A stretch of 41,726 nucleotides of DNA, from assembly GCA_903894475.1 (NCBI GenBank), contig CAITQH010000102.1:1-41726 (forward strand). The letters run 5' to 3'. Each line of letters opens with the position of its first letter. Position 1 is the stretch's first letter. Source of the stretch: an uncultured beta proteobacterium (GTDB taxonomy: Bacteria > Pseudomonadota > Gammaproteobacteria > Burkholderiales > Burkholderiaceae_C). The notes beneath the pieces were generated by a model. It saw nothing but the letters and a program-made list of their open reading frames with translations, was not told where the DNA came from and did not search any database. Made by a program: the position numbers and the translations under genes. Of this stretch, positions 1 to 8,874 are shown piece by piece.

Positions 1-23
1 GAATCGGCGACGATCGACCATGT

Positions 24-587
24 GTGATCCCTTTGGGGTGTTGGGGATTCAATGGTGACAGTCGCACCGACAACATGTGTCGTGAGGAAACAAAACGGGT
101 TGATTGTTCGTTCAAAAGATCCCCTGGCGTCATATCCTGTCGCCAGGAAGGGAACAATGTAGTCCACCTTTCCTACATCGATACACACGCCTTGCGACAA
201 GAACTTGATGATCTGCTGTGCCAGCGTTACCCCGAGCTGTTTCGTGACCGGGATGGGGACGGGGCGGAAACAGCCATGTGTTGGGGTTTTACATGTGGGG
301 ACGGTTGGTTCGGAATCATTGACGCACTGTGCTCGGAGATTGCTGCTCAAGTGCGTCATGGGAGGATGCCAGCCGTGGTCGTCAGCCAGGTCAAGGAGAA
401 GTCAGGTCTTCTACGCTTTCATATTCGCGGCGGCTTCCTTCGAGGTGGCAACGCCGAAACACATCGGCTGATAGAACTTGCACAGCAGCAAGCGCTGCAC
501 ACCTGCGAAGAGTGCGGCCAACCGGGTAAATTGCTCGACGTTGGTAAACCTGTTGTCGTCTGTCCGCTGTGCGCAAATCAGGATTGA
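24..587 (+). CDS. Conserved hypothetical protein with C-terminal CxxC...CxxC zinc ribbon (true start uncertain, possibly internal)
   Basis: ORF 187 aa; 'MCWGFTCGDGWFGIIDALC', 'VSQVKEKSGLLRFHIRGG' and 'CEECGQPGKLL...CPLC' resemble a widespread proteobacterial accessory-gene family; N-terminal ~50 aa look non-conserved. Confidence 0.55.
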   Translation: MIPLGCWGFNGDSRTDNMCREETKRVDCSFKRSPGVISCRQEGNNVVHLSYIDTHALRQELDDLLCQRYPELFRDRDGDGAETAMCWGFTCGDGWFGIIDALCSEIAAQVRHGRMPAVVVSQVKEKSGLLRFHIRGGFLRGGNAETHRLIELAQQQALHTCEECGQPGKLLDVGKPVVVCPLCANQD

Positions 588-883
588 AGCTGGGAAGTCC
601 GCCGGTGATCCAGCCAGGGCATCAACGTTGCTCAATGACCGCTATCGAGGTGGTCAACTTGGAAATGCTACTACCGCAATGGGCACTATGGAGCCAGCCA
701 CGACGGGCCGGTATAGAGTGGGCCAACTTGAGAGGCCAATATCGCAGCCCTTGCCTTGTCCCAAAGCAGCCCGTGGGCTGCGCGCTGCCGCTTGGCGGCA
801 ACGCGGCAATCTGGTCAGCACGGGTTAGGCGGTCGAGGGACGCCGGAACCGTGGTCAGTGGCAGGTGGATTTCCTCCCGTTTA

Positions 884-1195
884 TCAAAGCTCACCCTCTG
901 GGTATCCGGATTCCCGTTGATGGCGAATGCGTGCCACAAGAACCAGATCTCGGACATCGTCGAATTCATAGCGCGCCAGATAACCGCTGCGCCTACGCGA
1001 AATAATGAGTTCTCGCAGTCCACCCTCAACCGGCCGTCCGATGCCGGGCTGATGGGTCAAAACTTGCAAAGCATCCAGGATGAAATCCAGCAACTCGCCA
1101 GCCATCGGATCATCTGAGTCGACAAGAAACTCCTCCAGCCGAAGAAGGTCGTCGAATGCTGCCTGGCTCAGAAATACACCAGACATAATGATCAA
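884..1195 (-). CDS. Type II toxin, RelE/ParE-like
   Basis: 103 aa; 'VFLSQAAFDDLLRLEEFLVDSD...QVLTHQPGIGRPVEGGLRELIISRRRSGYLARYEFD...VLVARIRHQRE' ParE/RelE pattern; 4-bp overlap with the upstream antitoxin. Confidence 0.85.
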   Translation of the reverse strand: MIIMSGVFLSQAAFDDLLRLEEFLVDSDDPMAGELLDFILDALQVLTHQPGIGRPVEGGLRELIISRRRSGYLARYEFDDVRDLVLVARIRHQRESGYPEGEL

Positions 1196-1521
1196 CTCAT
1201 CTGTGTTGGCGCGAGGTCTCGCGGCTTAGCTTGCAGCCCTTTGCGGTGACTGGCCAACTCTGAAAAATAGGCACGGACATTGCCAAGTTCGTAGCCCGAT
1301 CCGCTGGTCTTCATGTCGCTCAATGCCGTCATGGAGTCCCGCGTAAACGCTTCACGCAGACGTGTACGGCGCACCGAGTCGGCCAGCGTCTGCACCATGA
1401 AGGCGTGCAGGCTCAAGCCCGCACTCCGGGCGTCATTCTCAAGTTGGGTTTTGAGCGCTGCCGGCAACTTCAAACTGGTTGGTTTACTCGCGACACTGGT
1501 GATGGGCATTTCTTGCTCCAA
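1192..1521 (-). CDS. Cognate antitoxin, ribbon-helix-helix-like (start at 1521 or 1509)
   Basis: 'TSLKLPAALKTQLENDARSAGLSLHAFMVQTLADSVRR' RHH-type N-terminus; overlaps the toxin start. Confidence 0.8.
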   Translation of the reverse strand: MEQEMPITSVASKPTSLKLPAALKTQLENDARSAGLSLHAFMVQTLADSVRRTRLREAFTRDSMTALSDMKTSGSGYELGNVRAYFSELASHRKGLQAKPRDLAPTQMS

Positions 1522-1526
1522 TTCGT

Positions 1527-1550
1527 AAGGTAGTCAAATGTTACTACCTT
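1527..1550. promoter_or_regulatory. Inverted-repeat operator upstream of the toxin-antitoxin operon
   Basis: AAGGTAGT-caaatgtt-ACTACCTT, perfect 8-bp arms, immediately 5' of the antitoxin start. Confidence 0.7.
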
Positions 1551-1704
1551 TGAAATTTAACACAGTTGTTGGCATCCAAAAGGCTTGTTCAATCTGGCGA
1601 GCTGCAAAGCCGGGCATTGCCGCTTCCAGATCGAGGGTTTCCACGCTGATCGAAGGCCGATCCAAGCTGCGATACTCAATTTCACTCGGTCCAAACGCCC
1701 CCTC

Positions 1705-3834
1705 ATGAGAAAGTCCATCCTGCAGACCTACAAGATCGGCATCGACGTCGGTGGCACCTTCACCGACTTCGCCCTGATGGGCAGCAAGGGTCGCTCGGCC
1801 GTGCACAAGCAGTTGTCGACACCGGCCGATCCATCGATCGCGGTGATGGCCGGCCTGGCAGCACTGGCGCAGGCTGAGGGGCTGAGCTTCGATGTCTTTC
1901 TGGGCCAGGTCGCGCTGATCGTGCACGGCACGACGGTGACAACCAACGCGGTGCTGACTGGCCGCACCGCACGCACTGCCTTGCTGACGACACGCGGATT
2001 TCGCGACACCTTGCAGATGCGCCGCGGCGTACGCGAGATGATGTACGACAACCGCTGGCATGCGCCGGAGCCTATCGTGCCACGCCAGCTGCGGCTGCCG
2101 ATTACCGAGCGCGTCGATGCTGCTGGAATTGAGTTGGTGGCACTTGATACGGCCGATGTTGAAGTGGCGATACAGACGATGCGCGAGCAGGGCATCGAGG
2201 CCGTGGCGATCTGTTTTATGCACGCCCATGGCAGCGCCGCGCACGAAGAGGACGCTGCACGCCTGGTGCAGCAGGGAATGCCGCAGGCCTACCTGTCCGT
2301 GTCCTCGCGCGTCTTGCCACAAGTGCGGTTTTATGAACGCACCAGCACCACCGTGCTGAACGCGGGGGTCGGGCCGATCCTCGCGCATTACCTGGACCGA
2401 CTGAATGCTCGTCTGGCCGAGGCACAGTGGCGCGGTACGCTGCTCATCATGCAGTCCAACGGTGGCACCGCCGCGCCGGCGAGCGTGCGGCGCCTGGCCG
2501 CTTCAACGCTGTTGTCTGGTCCGGCTGCCGCGCCGGCAGCGGGACTCGCATGGATGGCACCCACACGCAAAAGGAGCTTCATCACCGTCGACATGGGGGG
2601 CACCAGCTTCGACGCCGCCCTGGTCCAGGGTGGCCAGCCCGCGGTAACCACGTCCGGCCACGTGAACCGTTTTGCGATGGCGCTGCCCAGCATGGAGATC
2701 AACACCATCGGTGCCGGCGGAGGGTCGATTGCCTGGATCGACGATGGCGGCCTGCTGCACATGGGGCCGCAAAGTGCTGGCGCCGATCCCGGCCCGGCCT
2801 GCTACGCCAGGGGTGGTACCGAGCCCACCTGCACGGATGCCAACCTGGTGCTCGGCTACCTGTCGGCCAGCTACTTTGCCGGGGGACGTCTGCCACTGGA
2901 TGAGCTGGCCGCGCGCAACGCCATCGACAAACGCATCGCCAAGCCGCTCAAGCTGTCGCTGGTCGAGGCGGCGCAGGGTATGTTCCACGTCATCAACGTA
3001 GCGATGGCCGCGGCGATCCGCGAGATATCGGTACAAAAGGGCTTCGACCCGCGCGAGTTTCCGCTGGTGTGCGCCGGTGGAGCCGGGCCGCTGCACGGCG
3101 CAGCCATCGCCGAGGAGCTCGGCATCGAGCGCGTCTTTGTGCCGCGCGAGTCGTCGGTGTTCTGCGCCTCGGGCATGCTGCACAGCGACCTCAAGCACGA
3201 CCACGTGCGCAGCTTTGCACGCGTGCTGCATCCGCCCGGGCCCGATCGTGTGCAGGTGCGCACCGGTGTGCGCGCTCTGCTGCGTGAGCTGCGTGCGCAG
3301 GGCCGCGCGGCATTGTGGGCTGAGGGTATCGCCGCTGAGCGGCAGCAGATACGCCACGCGCTGGACCTGCGTTACACAGGGCAGTATCACGAAGTCACGG
3401 TCGACGTGCCGGACGAACTGCTTGACCGCGCCGATTGGGCCGCAGTGGCCGAACTGTTCCACCGCCAGCACGACCGGCTGTACGGCTACGCACTTCGCGA
3501 TGAAGGCACGCCCGTCGAACTGCTCAGCCTGCGTGTGGCCGCCGTTGGCATCACTGACAAACCGGCGCTCAAGCGCCAGCCGCGCACCACGTCTGCGCCG
3601 CGCGCCGCGCTCAAGGGCAGGCGCCCAATCTACCTGCCTGGACGCACGGCCAGCAGCCAGGTACCGGTCTACGACGGCGAACGGCTGCTGCATGGCCACC
3701 AGTTCAACGGTCCGGCACTGATCGAAAGCGCCAACACCAGCATCCTCGTGCCGCCGGCCTGGGTCGCAGAAATCGACGCGCTCGGCAGTTGTGTGCTCTG
3801 CGTGCGTCCTGGAGTCAAGAGGTCACCCAAATGA
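1705..3834 (+). CDS. Hydantoinase/oxoprolinase family alpha subunit (HyuA-like; also the family of acetone/acetophenone carboxylases)
   Basis: 'YKIGIDVGGTFTDFALMG' and 'SGPAAAPAAG...VDMGGTSFDAALV' ASKHA-type motifs; ORF opens at 1585 but ATG at 1705 is likelier. Confidence 0.9.
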   Translation: MRKSILQTYKIGIDVGGTFTDFALMGSKGRSAVHKQLSTPADPSIAVMAGLAALAQAEGLSFDVFLGQVALIVHGTTVTTNAVLTGRTARTALLTTRGFRDTLQMRRGVREMMYDNRWHAPEPIVPRQLRLPITERVDAAGIELVALDTADVEVAIQTMREQGIEAVAICFMHAHGSAAHEEDAARLVQQGMPQAYLSVSSRVLPQVRFYERTSTTVLNAGVGPILAHYLDRLNARLAEAQWRGTLLIMQSNGGTAAPASVRRLAASTLLSGPAAAPAAGLAWMAPTRKRSFITVDMGGTSFDAALVQGGQPAVTTSGHVNRFAMALPSMEINTIGAGGGSIAWIDDGGLLHMGPQSAGADPGPACYARGGTEPTCTDANLVLGYLSASYFAGGRLPLDELAARNAIDKRIAKPLKLSLVEAAQGMFHVINVAMAAAIREISVQKGFDPREFPLVCAGGAGPLHGAAIAEELGIERVFVPRESSVFCASGMLHSDLKHDHVRSFARVLHPPGPDRVQVRTGVRALLRELRAQGRAALWAEGIAAERQQIRHALDLRYTGQYHEVTVDVPDELLDRADWAAVAELFHRQHDRLYGYALRDEGTPVELLSLRVAAVGITDKPALKRQPRTTSAPRAALKGRRPIYLPGRTASSQVPVYDGERLLHGHQFNGPALIESANTSILVPPAWVAEIDALGSCVLCVRPGVKRSPK

Positions 3835-5591
3835 AGCGCGATGCTATCCAGGTCTCGGTGCTGCAACGGCGCCTGAAGTCCATTACCGAGGAGATGGGCC
3901 TGACGCTGTTGCGCACCACGCGCTCGCCGATTCTCAATGAGGCGCGCGACTTTGTCACCGGCTTGTACGACGCCAAGGGTCGCATGCTGGAGCAGACCGA
4001 GTACATACCGGTGCTGGCCTTCGCGCTGCAGCCGGCTTGCGAAAACGTGGTGCGCTTTTTCGGCGATGACATCCACCCCGGCGACGTCATCCTGCACAAC
4101 GACGTCTTCAGCGGCGGCAACCAGAATAACGACGTCGCGGTCTTCAAGCCGATCTTCGATGGCAAGACGCTGGTCGCCTGGGCCGCCTGCAAGGGTCACC
4201 AGGCCGATATCGGCGGCGCCGTGCCCGGTGGCTACAACCCCGAGGCACGCGAGGTCTGGCAGGAGGCGCTGCGCATACCGGCAGTGAAAGTTGTTGAGCG
4301 CGGCAAGCTCAGACGCGACGTGTGGAACCTGATTTTTGCCAATATCCGGCTGAAGATTGTCGAAGAGGACATCAAGGCGCAGATCGGTGGCTGCACCGTC
4401 GGTGAGCGGGGCTTTCATGGCCTGCTGGCCCGTTTCGGGCGGCCCACGCTGCAGCGTTTGCTGGAAGACCTTTTCGACAGCAGCGAACAGATGGTTCGCT
4501 CAGAGATCGCAGCCATCCCCGACGGCCGCTATTGCGGTGACTCCACGGTTTTTTACGACGGCGTCACCGATGGCAGCACGATGCAGATCGCGCTCGCCGT
4601 GACGGTGCAGGGCAATGGCATCAGCTTTGATTTCAGCGGCTCGTCGCCGCAGACGCCCGGCTTTGTCAACGCCCCCTATGCCGCCACGGCATCGGCGCTG
4701 TTGCTGACCTTTCTGATGCTGATCAACCCGGAGATCCCGCACAACGCCGGCATCCTGCGGCCAATCAAGATCATCAACCCCGAGGGCTCCTTCCTCAACG
4801 CCCGTTTCCCGGCCGCCACCACTTTCGGCAATTCGATCACCGGACCGACTTCGGACGCCATCTTTCGGGCCATGGCACAGGCGCTGCCAAAGGTGGTCAC
4901 CGCAGGCTGGAACCGTTTTCTTGGCTTTGCCGTATCGGGCGACGACCCCCGGCACGCGGACCACCGACGCTATGCCGATATTCTGTTCCTGTCGCTCAAG
5001 GGCGGCTCCGGTGCGACCCACGGCGCTGATGGTTTCGATCACATTGGCCTGATCAATTGCGCCGGCGGCATACTGGCGCAGGATTACGAGATGTTCGAGA
5101 TCCATAACCCACACTTGCTGCGCAAGCACGAATATCTGAGCGACAGCGCCGGGGCGGGTCAGTGGCGTGGCGGTCTGGGCGTCGAGACCGAGTTTGAGAT
5201 GCTGGGCGAAAACGTCACCGGTGTCGCTTTCGGTGATGGCATCGAGGAAGCCGCGCGCGCCTTTGGTTTCTTCGGTGGCGGAGTCGGTTCGCGCAATGCC
5301 ATCGTGCTGACCTATCCCGACGGCACGCAGCGGCGCGTGAAGTCCAAGGAGATTATTCGCGGCATTCCGCCCGGCACCGTTTTCCACCAACTCGCAGGTG
5401 GTGGCGGGGGCTATGGTGATGCCTTTGACCGGCCCGCCGAGCGGGTGGCGTCAGATGTAAGCGCCGGTGTAGTGAGTGTGCAGGCTGCGCGCCAGGACTA
5501 TGGCGTGGTCGTCGACGCCACCAGTGGCGCGCTCGATGCCGCTGGCACAGGCAGGCTGCGTGCACGACACAAGCCAAGGAGCAAGGCATGA
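3831..5591 (+). CDS. Hydantoinase B/oxoprolinase family subunit (HyuB-like)
   Basis: 'NDVFSGGNQNNDVAVFKPIF...KGHQADIGG' HyuB signature; ATGA overlap with hyuA. Confidence 0.9.
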   Translation: MKRDAIQVSVLQRRLKSITEEMGLTLLRTTRSPILNEARDFVTGLYDAKGRMLEQTEYIPVLAFALQPACENVVRFFGDDIHPGDVILHNDVFSGGNQNNDVAVFKPIFDGKTLVAWAACKGHQADIGGAVPGGYNPEAREVWQEALRIPAVKVVERGKLRRDVWNLIFANIRLKIVEEDIKAQIGGCTVGERGFHGLLARFGRPTLQRLLEDLFDSSEQMVRSEIAAIPDGRYCGDSTVFYDGVTDGSTMQIALAVTVQGNGISFDFSGSSPQTPGFVNAPYAATASALLLTFLMLINPEIPHNAGILRPIKIINPEGSFLNARFPAATTFGNSITGPTSDAIFRAMAQALPKVVTAGWNRFLGFAVSGDDPRHADHRRYADILFLSLKGGSGATHGADGFDHIGLINCAGGILAQDYEMFEIHNPHLLRKHEYLSDSAGAGQWRGGLGVETEFEMLGENVTGVAFGDGIEEAARAFGFFGGGVGSRNAIVLTYPDGTQRRVKSKEIIRGIPPGTVFHQLAGGGGGYGDAFDRPAERVASDVSAGVVSVQAARQDYGVVVDATSGALDAAGTGRLRARHKPRSKA

Positions 5592-6022
5592 CTGCGACGA
5601 CGATTGCACCGCCCCCCTACATTGACCACATCGGCATCGTCGTCGCCGATCTTGATCAGGCGGTCGAGAAGCTGCGCCCCTTGTTCGGCATTCCCGCGCG
5701 GACCAAGGAACTGCCCGAGGTCGGTCTGCGCGTGGCCGAGTTCGACGCTGCCAATGTGGTGATCGAGTTGCTGCAGTACACAGATGGCCCAAACAGCTTC
5801 GCGCAGCAGGTGATGGGTCAGCGGCTCGGCTTGAACCACCTGTCGGCGCGGGTCACTGATGTCGAGCAGTCAGTAGAGGACTTGCATGATGCCGGCTTCA
5901 TCCCGATGGCCGGTTTCCCCCGACAGGGCGCGCACGGCCGGGTCGCTTTTTTCGAGCCTGACGCGGTGACGGGCTTGCTGTTTGAAGTTTGCCAGGTTGA
6001 CGCGAAGGAGCACACCGCATGA
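5588..6022 (+). CDS. VOC/glyoxalase-fold protein, methylmalonyl-CoA epimerase-like
   Basis: 'YIDHIGIVVADLDQAVEKL...LNHLSARVTDVEQSVEDLHDAGF...GRVAFFEPDAVTGLLFEVCQ'; ATGA overlap with the previous gene. Confidence 0.8.
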   Translation: MTATTIAPPPYIDHIGIVVADLDQAVEKLRPLFGIPARTKELPEVGLRVAEFDAANVVIELLQYTDGPNSFAQQVMGQRLGLNHLSARVTDVEQSVEDLHDAGFIPMAGFPRQGAHGRVAFFEPDAVTGLLFEVCQVDAKEHTA

Positions 6023-7401
6023 TGACCGCACAGGATCCGCAGCGCCGCCTCTGGAACGAGCGCATCGAACTGATGTCGCAGGACGAAATGCGCGCGCTGC
6101 AGCTATTGCGGCTGCAGCGACAGGTGGCCTACAACCACGCCAACTCGCCCTATTACCGCGAGCGGCTCGACGCAGCCGGCGTCAACCCACGCGATATTGC
6201 GAGCTTCGAGGACTTCGCGCACGTGCCGCTGATGGACAAGGTTGAGCACCGGCGCGTGCAGGAGGAGTCACTCGCGCGCCACGGCACGCCTTTCGCCTTG
6301 CTGGCCTGTGCGCCGCGGGAAAAAATTGTGCGTGTCAGCGCCACCTCGGGCACCACCGGCATGCCTACGCTGTACACACTCACCGCGCACGACGTTGCGG
6401 TGGTCAACGAGATGCATGCGCGCAAATACTGGCGAGCCGGCATACGACCCGGGCACGTGATGGTGCAAGCACTGTCTTTGTCGATGTTCACTGGCGGACT
6501 GCCGCTCTCGCAGGGCATACAGCACCTCGGTGCCTGCGTGGTGCCGGTCGGTATCGAGGGTGGCACGCAGCGCGTGCTCGACTTTGCCCACCTGACCCGA
6601 CCCGACGCGCTGATCGCCACGCCGTCCTTTGGTCAGTACCTGATCGAGCAATGTCCCACGCTCACCGGCAAGCCTGCCACTGAACTTGGCTTTCGATGGT
6701 TCTTCTGCGCTGGAGAGCCCGGTGGTGGCAACCCGGGACTGCGCCGGCTGTTGGCTGACGGCTTCGATGCCAAGGTGTTTGACCACACCGGTGGCGGCCA
6801 CGCCTTTCACGGCATCTCATGCGACGAATCGCCCGACGAATACAAGGGCATGCACTTCACCTCCGAAGACCATTGCCTGCTGGAACTGGTTGACCCGCAT
6901 ACGCATGCGCCCATCGCGCTCACGGACGGTGCCGTTGGCGAGATGGTGTTTACTTTCTTGGACTGGGAGGGCGGTCCCTTCATGCGCTATGCGCTGGGCG
7001 ACCTGATCCAGGTCTGGACCAAGCCATGCAGTTGCGGCATGCCGGGCCTGCGTTTCAAGATCGTGGGGCGCACGGATGACATGCTGATCGTCAAGGGCGT
7101 GAACCTGTACCCCGAGGCGATTCGCCAGGTGTTGATGGGCTTTGCGCCGCGTGTGACAGGCAGCTTTCGCATCCGGCTGCCGCAGGCGGGGCCCAAAGTC
7201 ACGCCGCCGCTGCACTTGCGCATCGAACATGGCCAGGACCTTGCCAAGGCAGACCTGCCAGAACTTGAAGCGCAGTTGCAGGCGCGCATGCGCTCCGAAC
7301 TGCGCGTGGCGCCGCGCATCGAATGGCTCGCGCCCGGTACACTGCCGCGCGAGGCGCACAAGACAAAATTCATCGAAATCGTGCGCGACCCCGGCCAATG
7401 A
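6019..7401 (+). CDS. Phenylacetate-CoA ligase family (PaaK-like) adenylate-forming enzyme
   Basis: 'VSATSGTTGMPTLYTLT', 'MRYALGDLIQVW...CSCGMPGLRFKIVGRTDDMLIVKGVNLYPEAI'. Confidence 0.88.
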   Translation: MMTAQDPQRRLWNERIELMSQDEMRALQLLRLQRQVAYNHANSPYYRERLDAAGVNPRDIASFEDFAHVPLMDKVEHRRVQEESLARHGTPFALLACAPREKIVRVSATSGTTGMPTLYTLTAHDVAVVNEMHARKYWRAGIRPGHVMVQALSLSMFTGGLPLSQGIQHLGACVVPVGIEGGTQRVLDFAHLTRPDALIATPSFGQYLIEQCPTLTGKPATELGFRWFFCAGEPGGGNPGLRRLLADGFDAKVFDHTGGGHAFHGISCDESPDEYKGMHFTSEDHCLLELVDPHTHAPIALTDGAVGEMVFTFLDWEGGPFMRYALGDLIQVWTKPCSCGMPGLRFKIVGRTDDMLIVKGVNLYPEAIRQVLMGFAPRVTGSFRIRLPQAGPKVTPPLHLRIEHGQDLAKADLPELEAQLQARMRSELRVAPRIEWLAPGTLPREAHKTKFIEIVRDPGQ

Positions 7402-7417
7402 ACAAGGAGTACACCGC

Positions 7418-8200
7418 ATGGACCTGAAACTGAGCGGACGCCGCGCCCTGATCACTGGCGGCTCCAAGGGTATCGGTCTGGCCATCGCCCGGCTGCTCGC
7501 GAGTGAAGCTTGCCACCTGCATCTGGTTGCGCGTTCGGGCGACGACCTGGCGAGCGTAGCCGACGAGTTGCGGCAACACCACGGCGTCGAGGTAAGTGTG
7601 CATGCCCTCGATCTGGCTGAGCGCGGTCGGGCTGCAGAGTTGGCAGCCATGTGCCCGGACATCGACATCCTGATCAACAACGCGGGTGCCACACCGCGTG
7701 GCAGCCTGCTTGACGTCGATGAAGAGCGCTGGCGTGCTGCCTTCGATCTGAAGGTCTTTGGCTATATCAATCTATCACGCGCTTTCTACCGACAGATGAA
7801 GGCGCGCCAGAGAGGCGTCATCATCAACATCATTGGCAACGGCGGCGAGCGACTCGACGCCGGCTACATTGCCGGTGCCACTGGCAACGCTGCGCTGATG
7901 GCCTTCACGCGCGCGCTGGGCGGCGCCAGCGCCGAAGACGGCATCCGGGTCGTTGGTGTCAATCCGGGTCCGGTGGCGACCGAGCGCTTGGTCGGCCTGA
8001 TGAAGACCGAGGCGACCAAGCGTCATGGTGACCCGACTCGCTGGCGCGAATTCGAAGCCGGCTTCCCCTTTGGCCGAGCTGCCACTGTCGAAGAAATCGC
8101 CGCCACGGTGGCGTTGCTGGCCTCTGATCTGTCGTCCTACACCACCGGCACCATCATCACGATCGACGGCGGCATGGCGAACCGTGGTTCACTGATCTGA
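7418..8200 (+). CDS. SDR family oxidoreductase
   Basis: 'GRRALITGGSKGIGLAIARLL' Rossmann motif, 'NNAG', C-terminal 'TIDGG'; RBS-like aaggag before ATG 7418. Active-site Tyr (normally YxxxK) appears degenerate ('GYIAGATGNAAL'). Confidence 0.85.
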   Translation: MDLKLSGRRALITGGSKGIGLAIARLLASEACHLHLVARSGDDLASVADELRQHHGVEVSVHALDLAERGRAAELAAMCPDIDILINNAGATPRGSLLDVDEERWRAAFDLKVFGYINLSRAFYRQMKARQRGVIINIIGNGGERLDAGYIAGATGNAALMAFTRALGGASAEDGIRVVGVNPGPVATERLVGLMKTEATKRHGDPTRWREFEAGFPFGRAATVEEIAATVALLASDLSSYTTGTIITIDGGMANRGSLI

Positions 8201-8235
8201 CGATAGGTCCAAAGCGGGCGCACTCCGAGCACATC

Positions 8236-8874
8236 ATGAAACGCATTTGGGACATTTCTTCGCCGCTGCATCCGGGCTCGCCGGTCTTTCCCGGCGACAC
8301 GGCCTATCGCCAGCACTGGACCGCCACCATTGCACCGGACTGCCCGGTCAATGTGAGCGCGCTGACGCTGTCGCCGCATGTCGGCAGCCACGCCGATGCT
8401 CCCTTGCACTACGACCCCCAGGGTGAGCCGGTTGGCGCTCTGGATTTGCAACCCTATCTGGGACCCTGCCGCGTGATCCATGCGATCCGTTGTGGAGCGC
8501 TGATTGAGTGGCGGCACCTCGCCCATGCGCTGCAGGATCTGCCGCCACGCGTGCTGGTGCGCACCTACGAGCGCATGCCGGTGGACCACTGGGACCCAGC
8601 TCTGACCGCCTTCTCACCCGAGACAGTGGAGCACCTGGCCGATCTGGGTGTGCTGCTGGTGGGCATCGACACTGCCAGCATCGACCCGGCGGACAGCAAG
8701 ACGCTGCCGAGTCACCAGATGATCCGACAGCGCGGCTTGCGCGTGCTGGAAAATCTGGTGCTTGACGCGGTGCCGGAGGGCGACTACGAACTGATTGCCT
8801 TGCCGCTCAAACTCATGCTCGCCGATGCGTCACCGGTGCGAGCCATCCTGAGAGAACTTCATGATTACCCTTGA
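8236..8874 (+). CDS. kynB: Kynurenine formamidase (arylformamidase)
   Basis: 'WDISSPLHPGSPVFPGDTAY...LSPHVGSHADAPLHY'; overlaps kynU. Confidence 0.92.
   Translation: MKRIWDISSPLHPGSPVFPGDTAYRQHWTATIAPDCPVNVSALTLSPHVGSHADAPLHYDPQGEPVGALDLQPYLGPCRVIHAIRCGALIEWRHLAHALQDLPPRVLVRTYERMPVDHWDPALTAFSPETVEHLADLGVLLVGIDTASIDPADSKTLPSHQMIRQRGLRVLENLVLDAVPEGDYELIALPLKLMLADASPVRAILRELHDYP

Noticed and set aside
2503-3699. 398-aa minus-strand ORF opposite hyuA
   Set aside because: Shadow ORF of a GC-rich coding region; low-complexity Arg/His/Gly-rich translation with no recognisable motif, while the + strand encodes clear HyuA.
3669-5390. Minus-strand ORFs of 249 and 296 aa opposite hyuB
   Set aside because: Antisense shadow ORFs; the + strand HyuB motifs are unambiguous.
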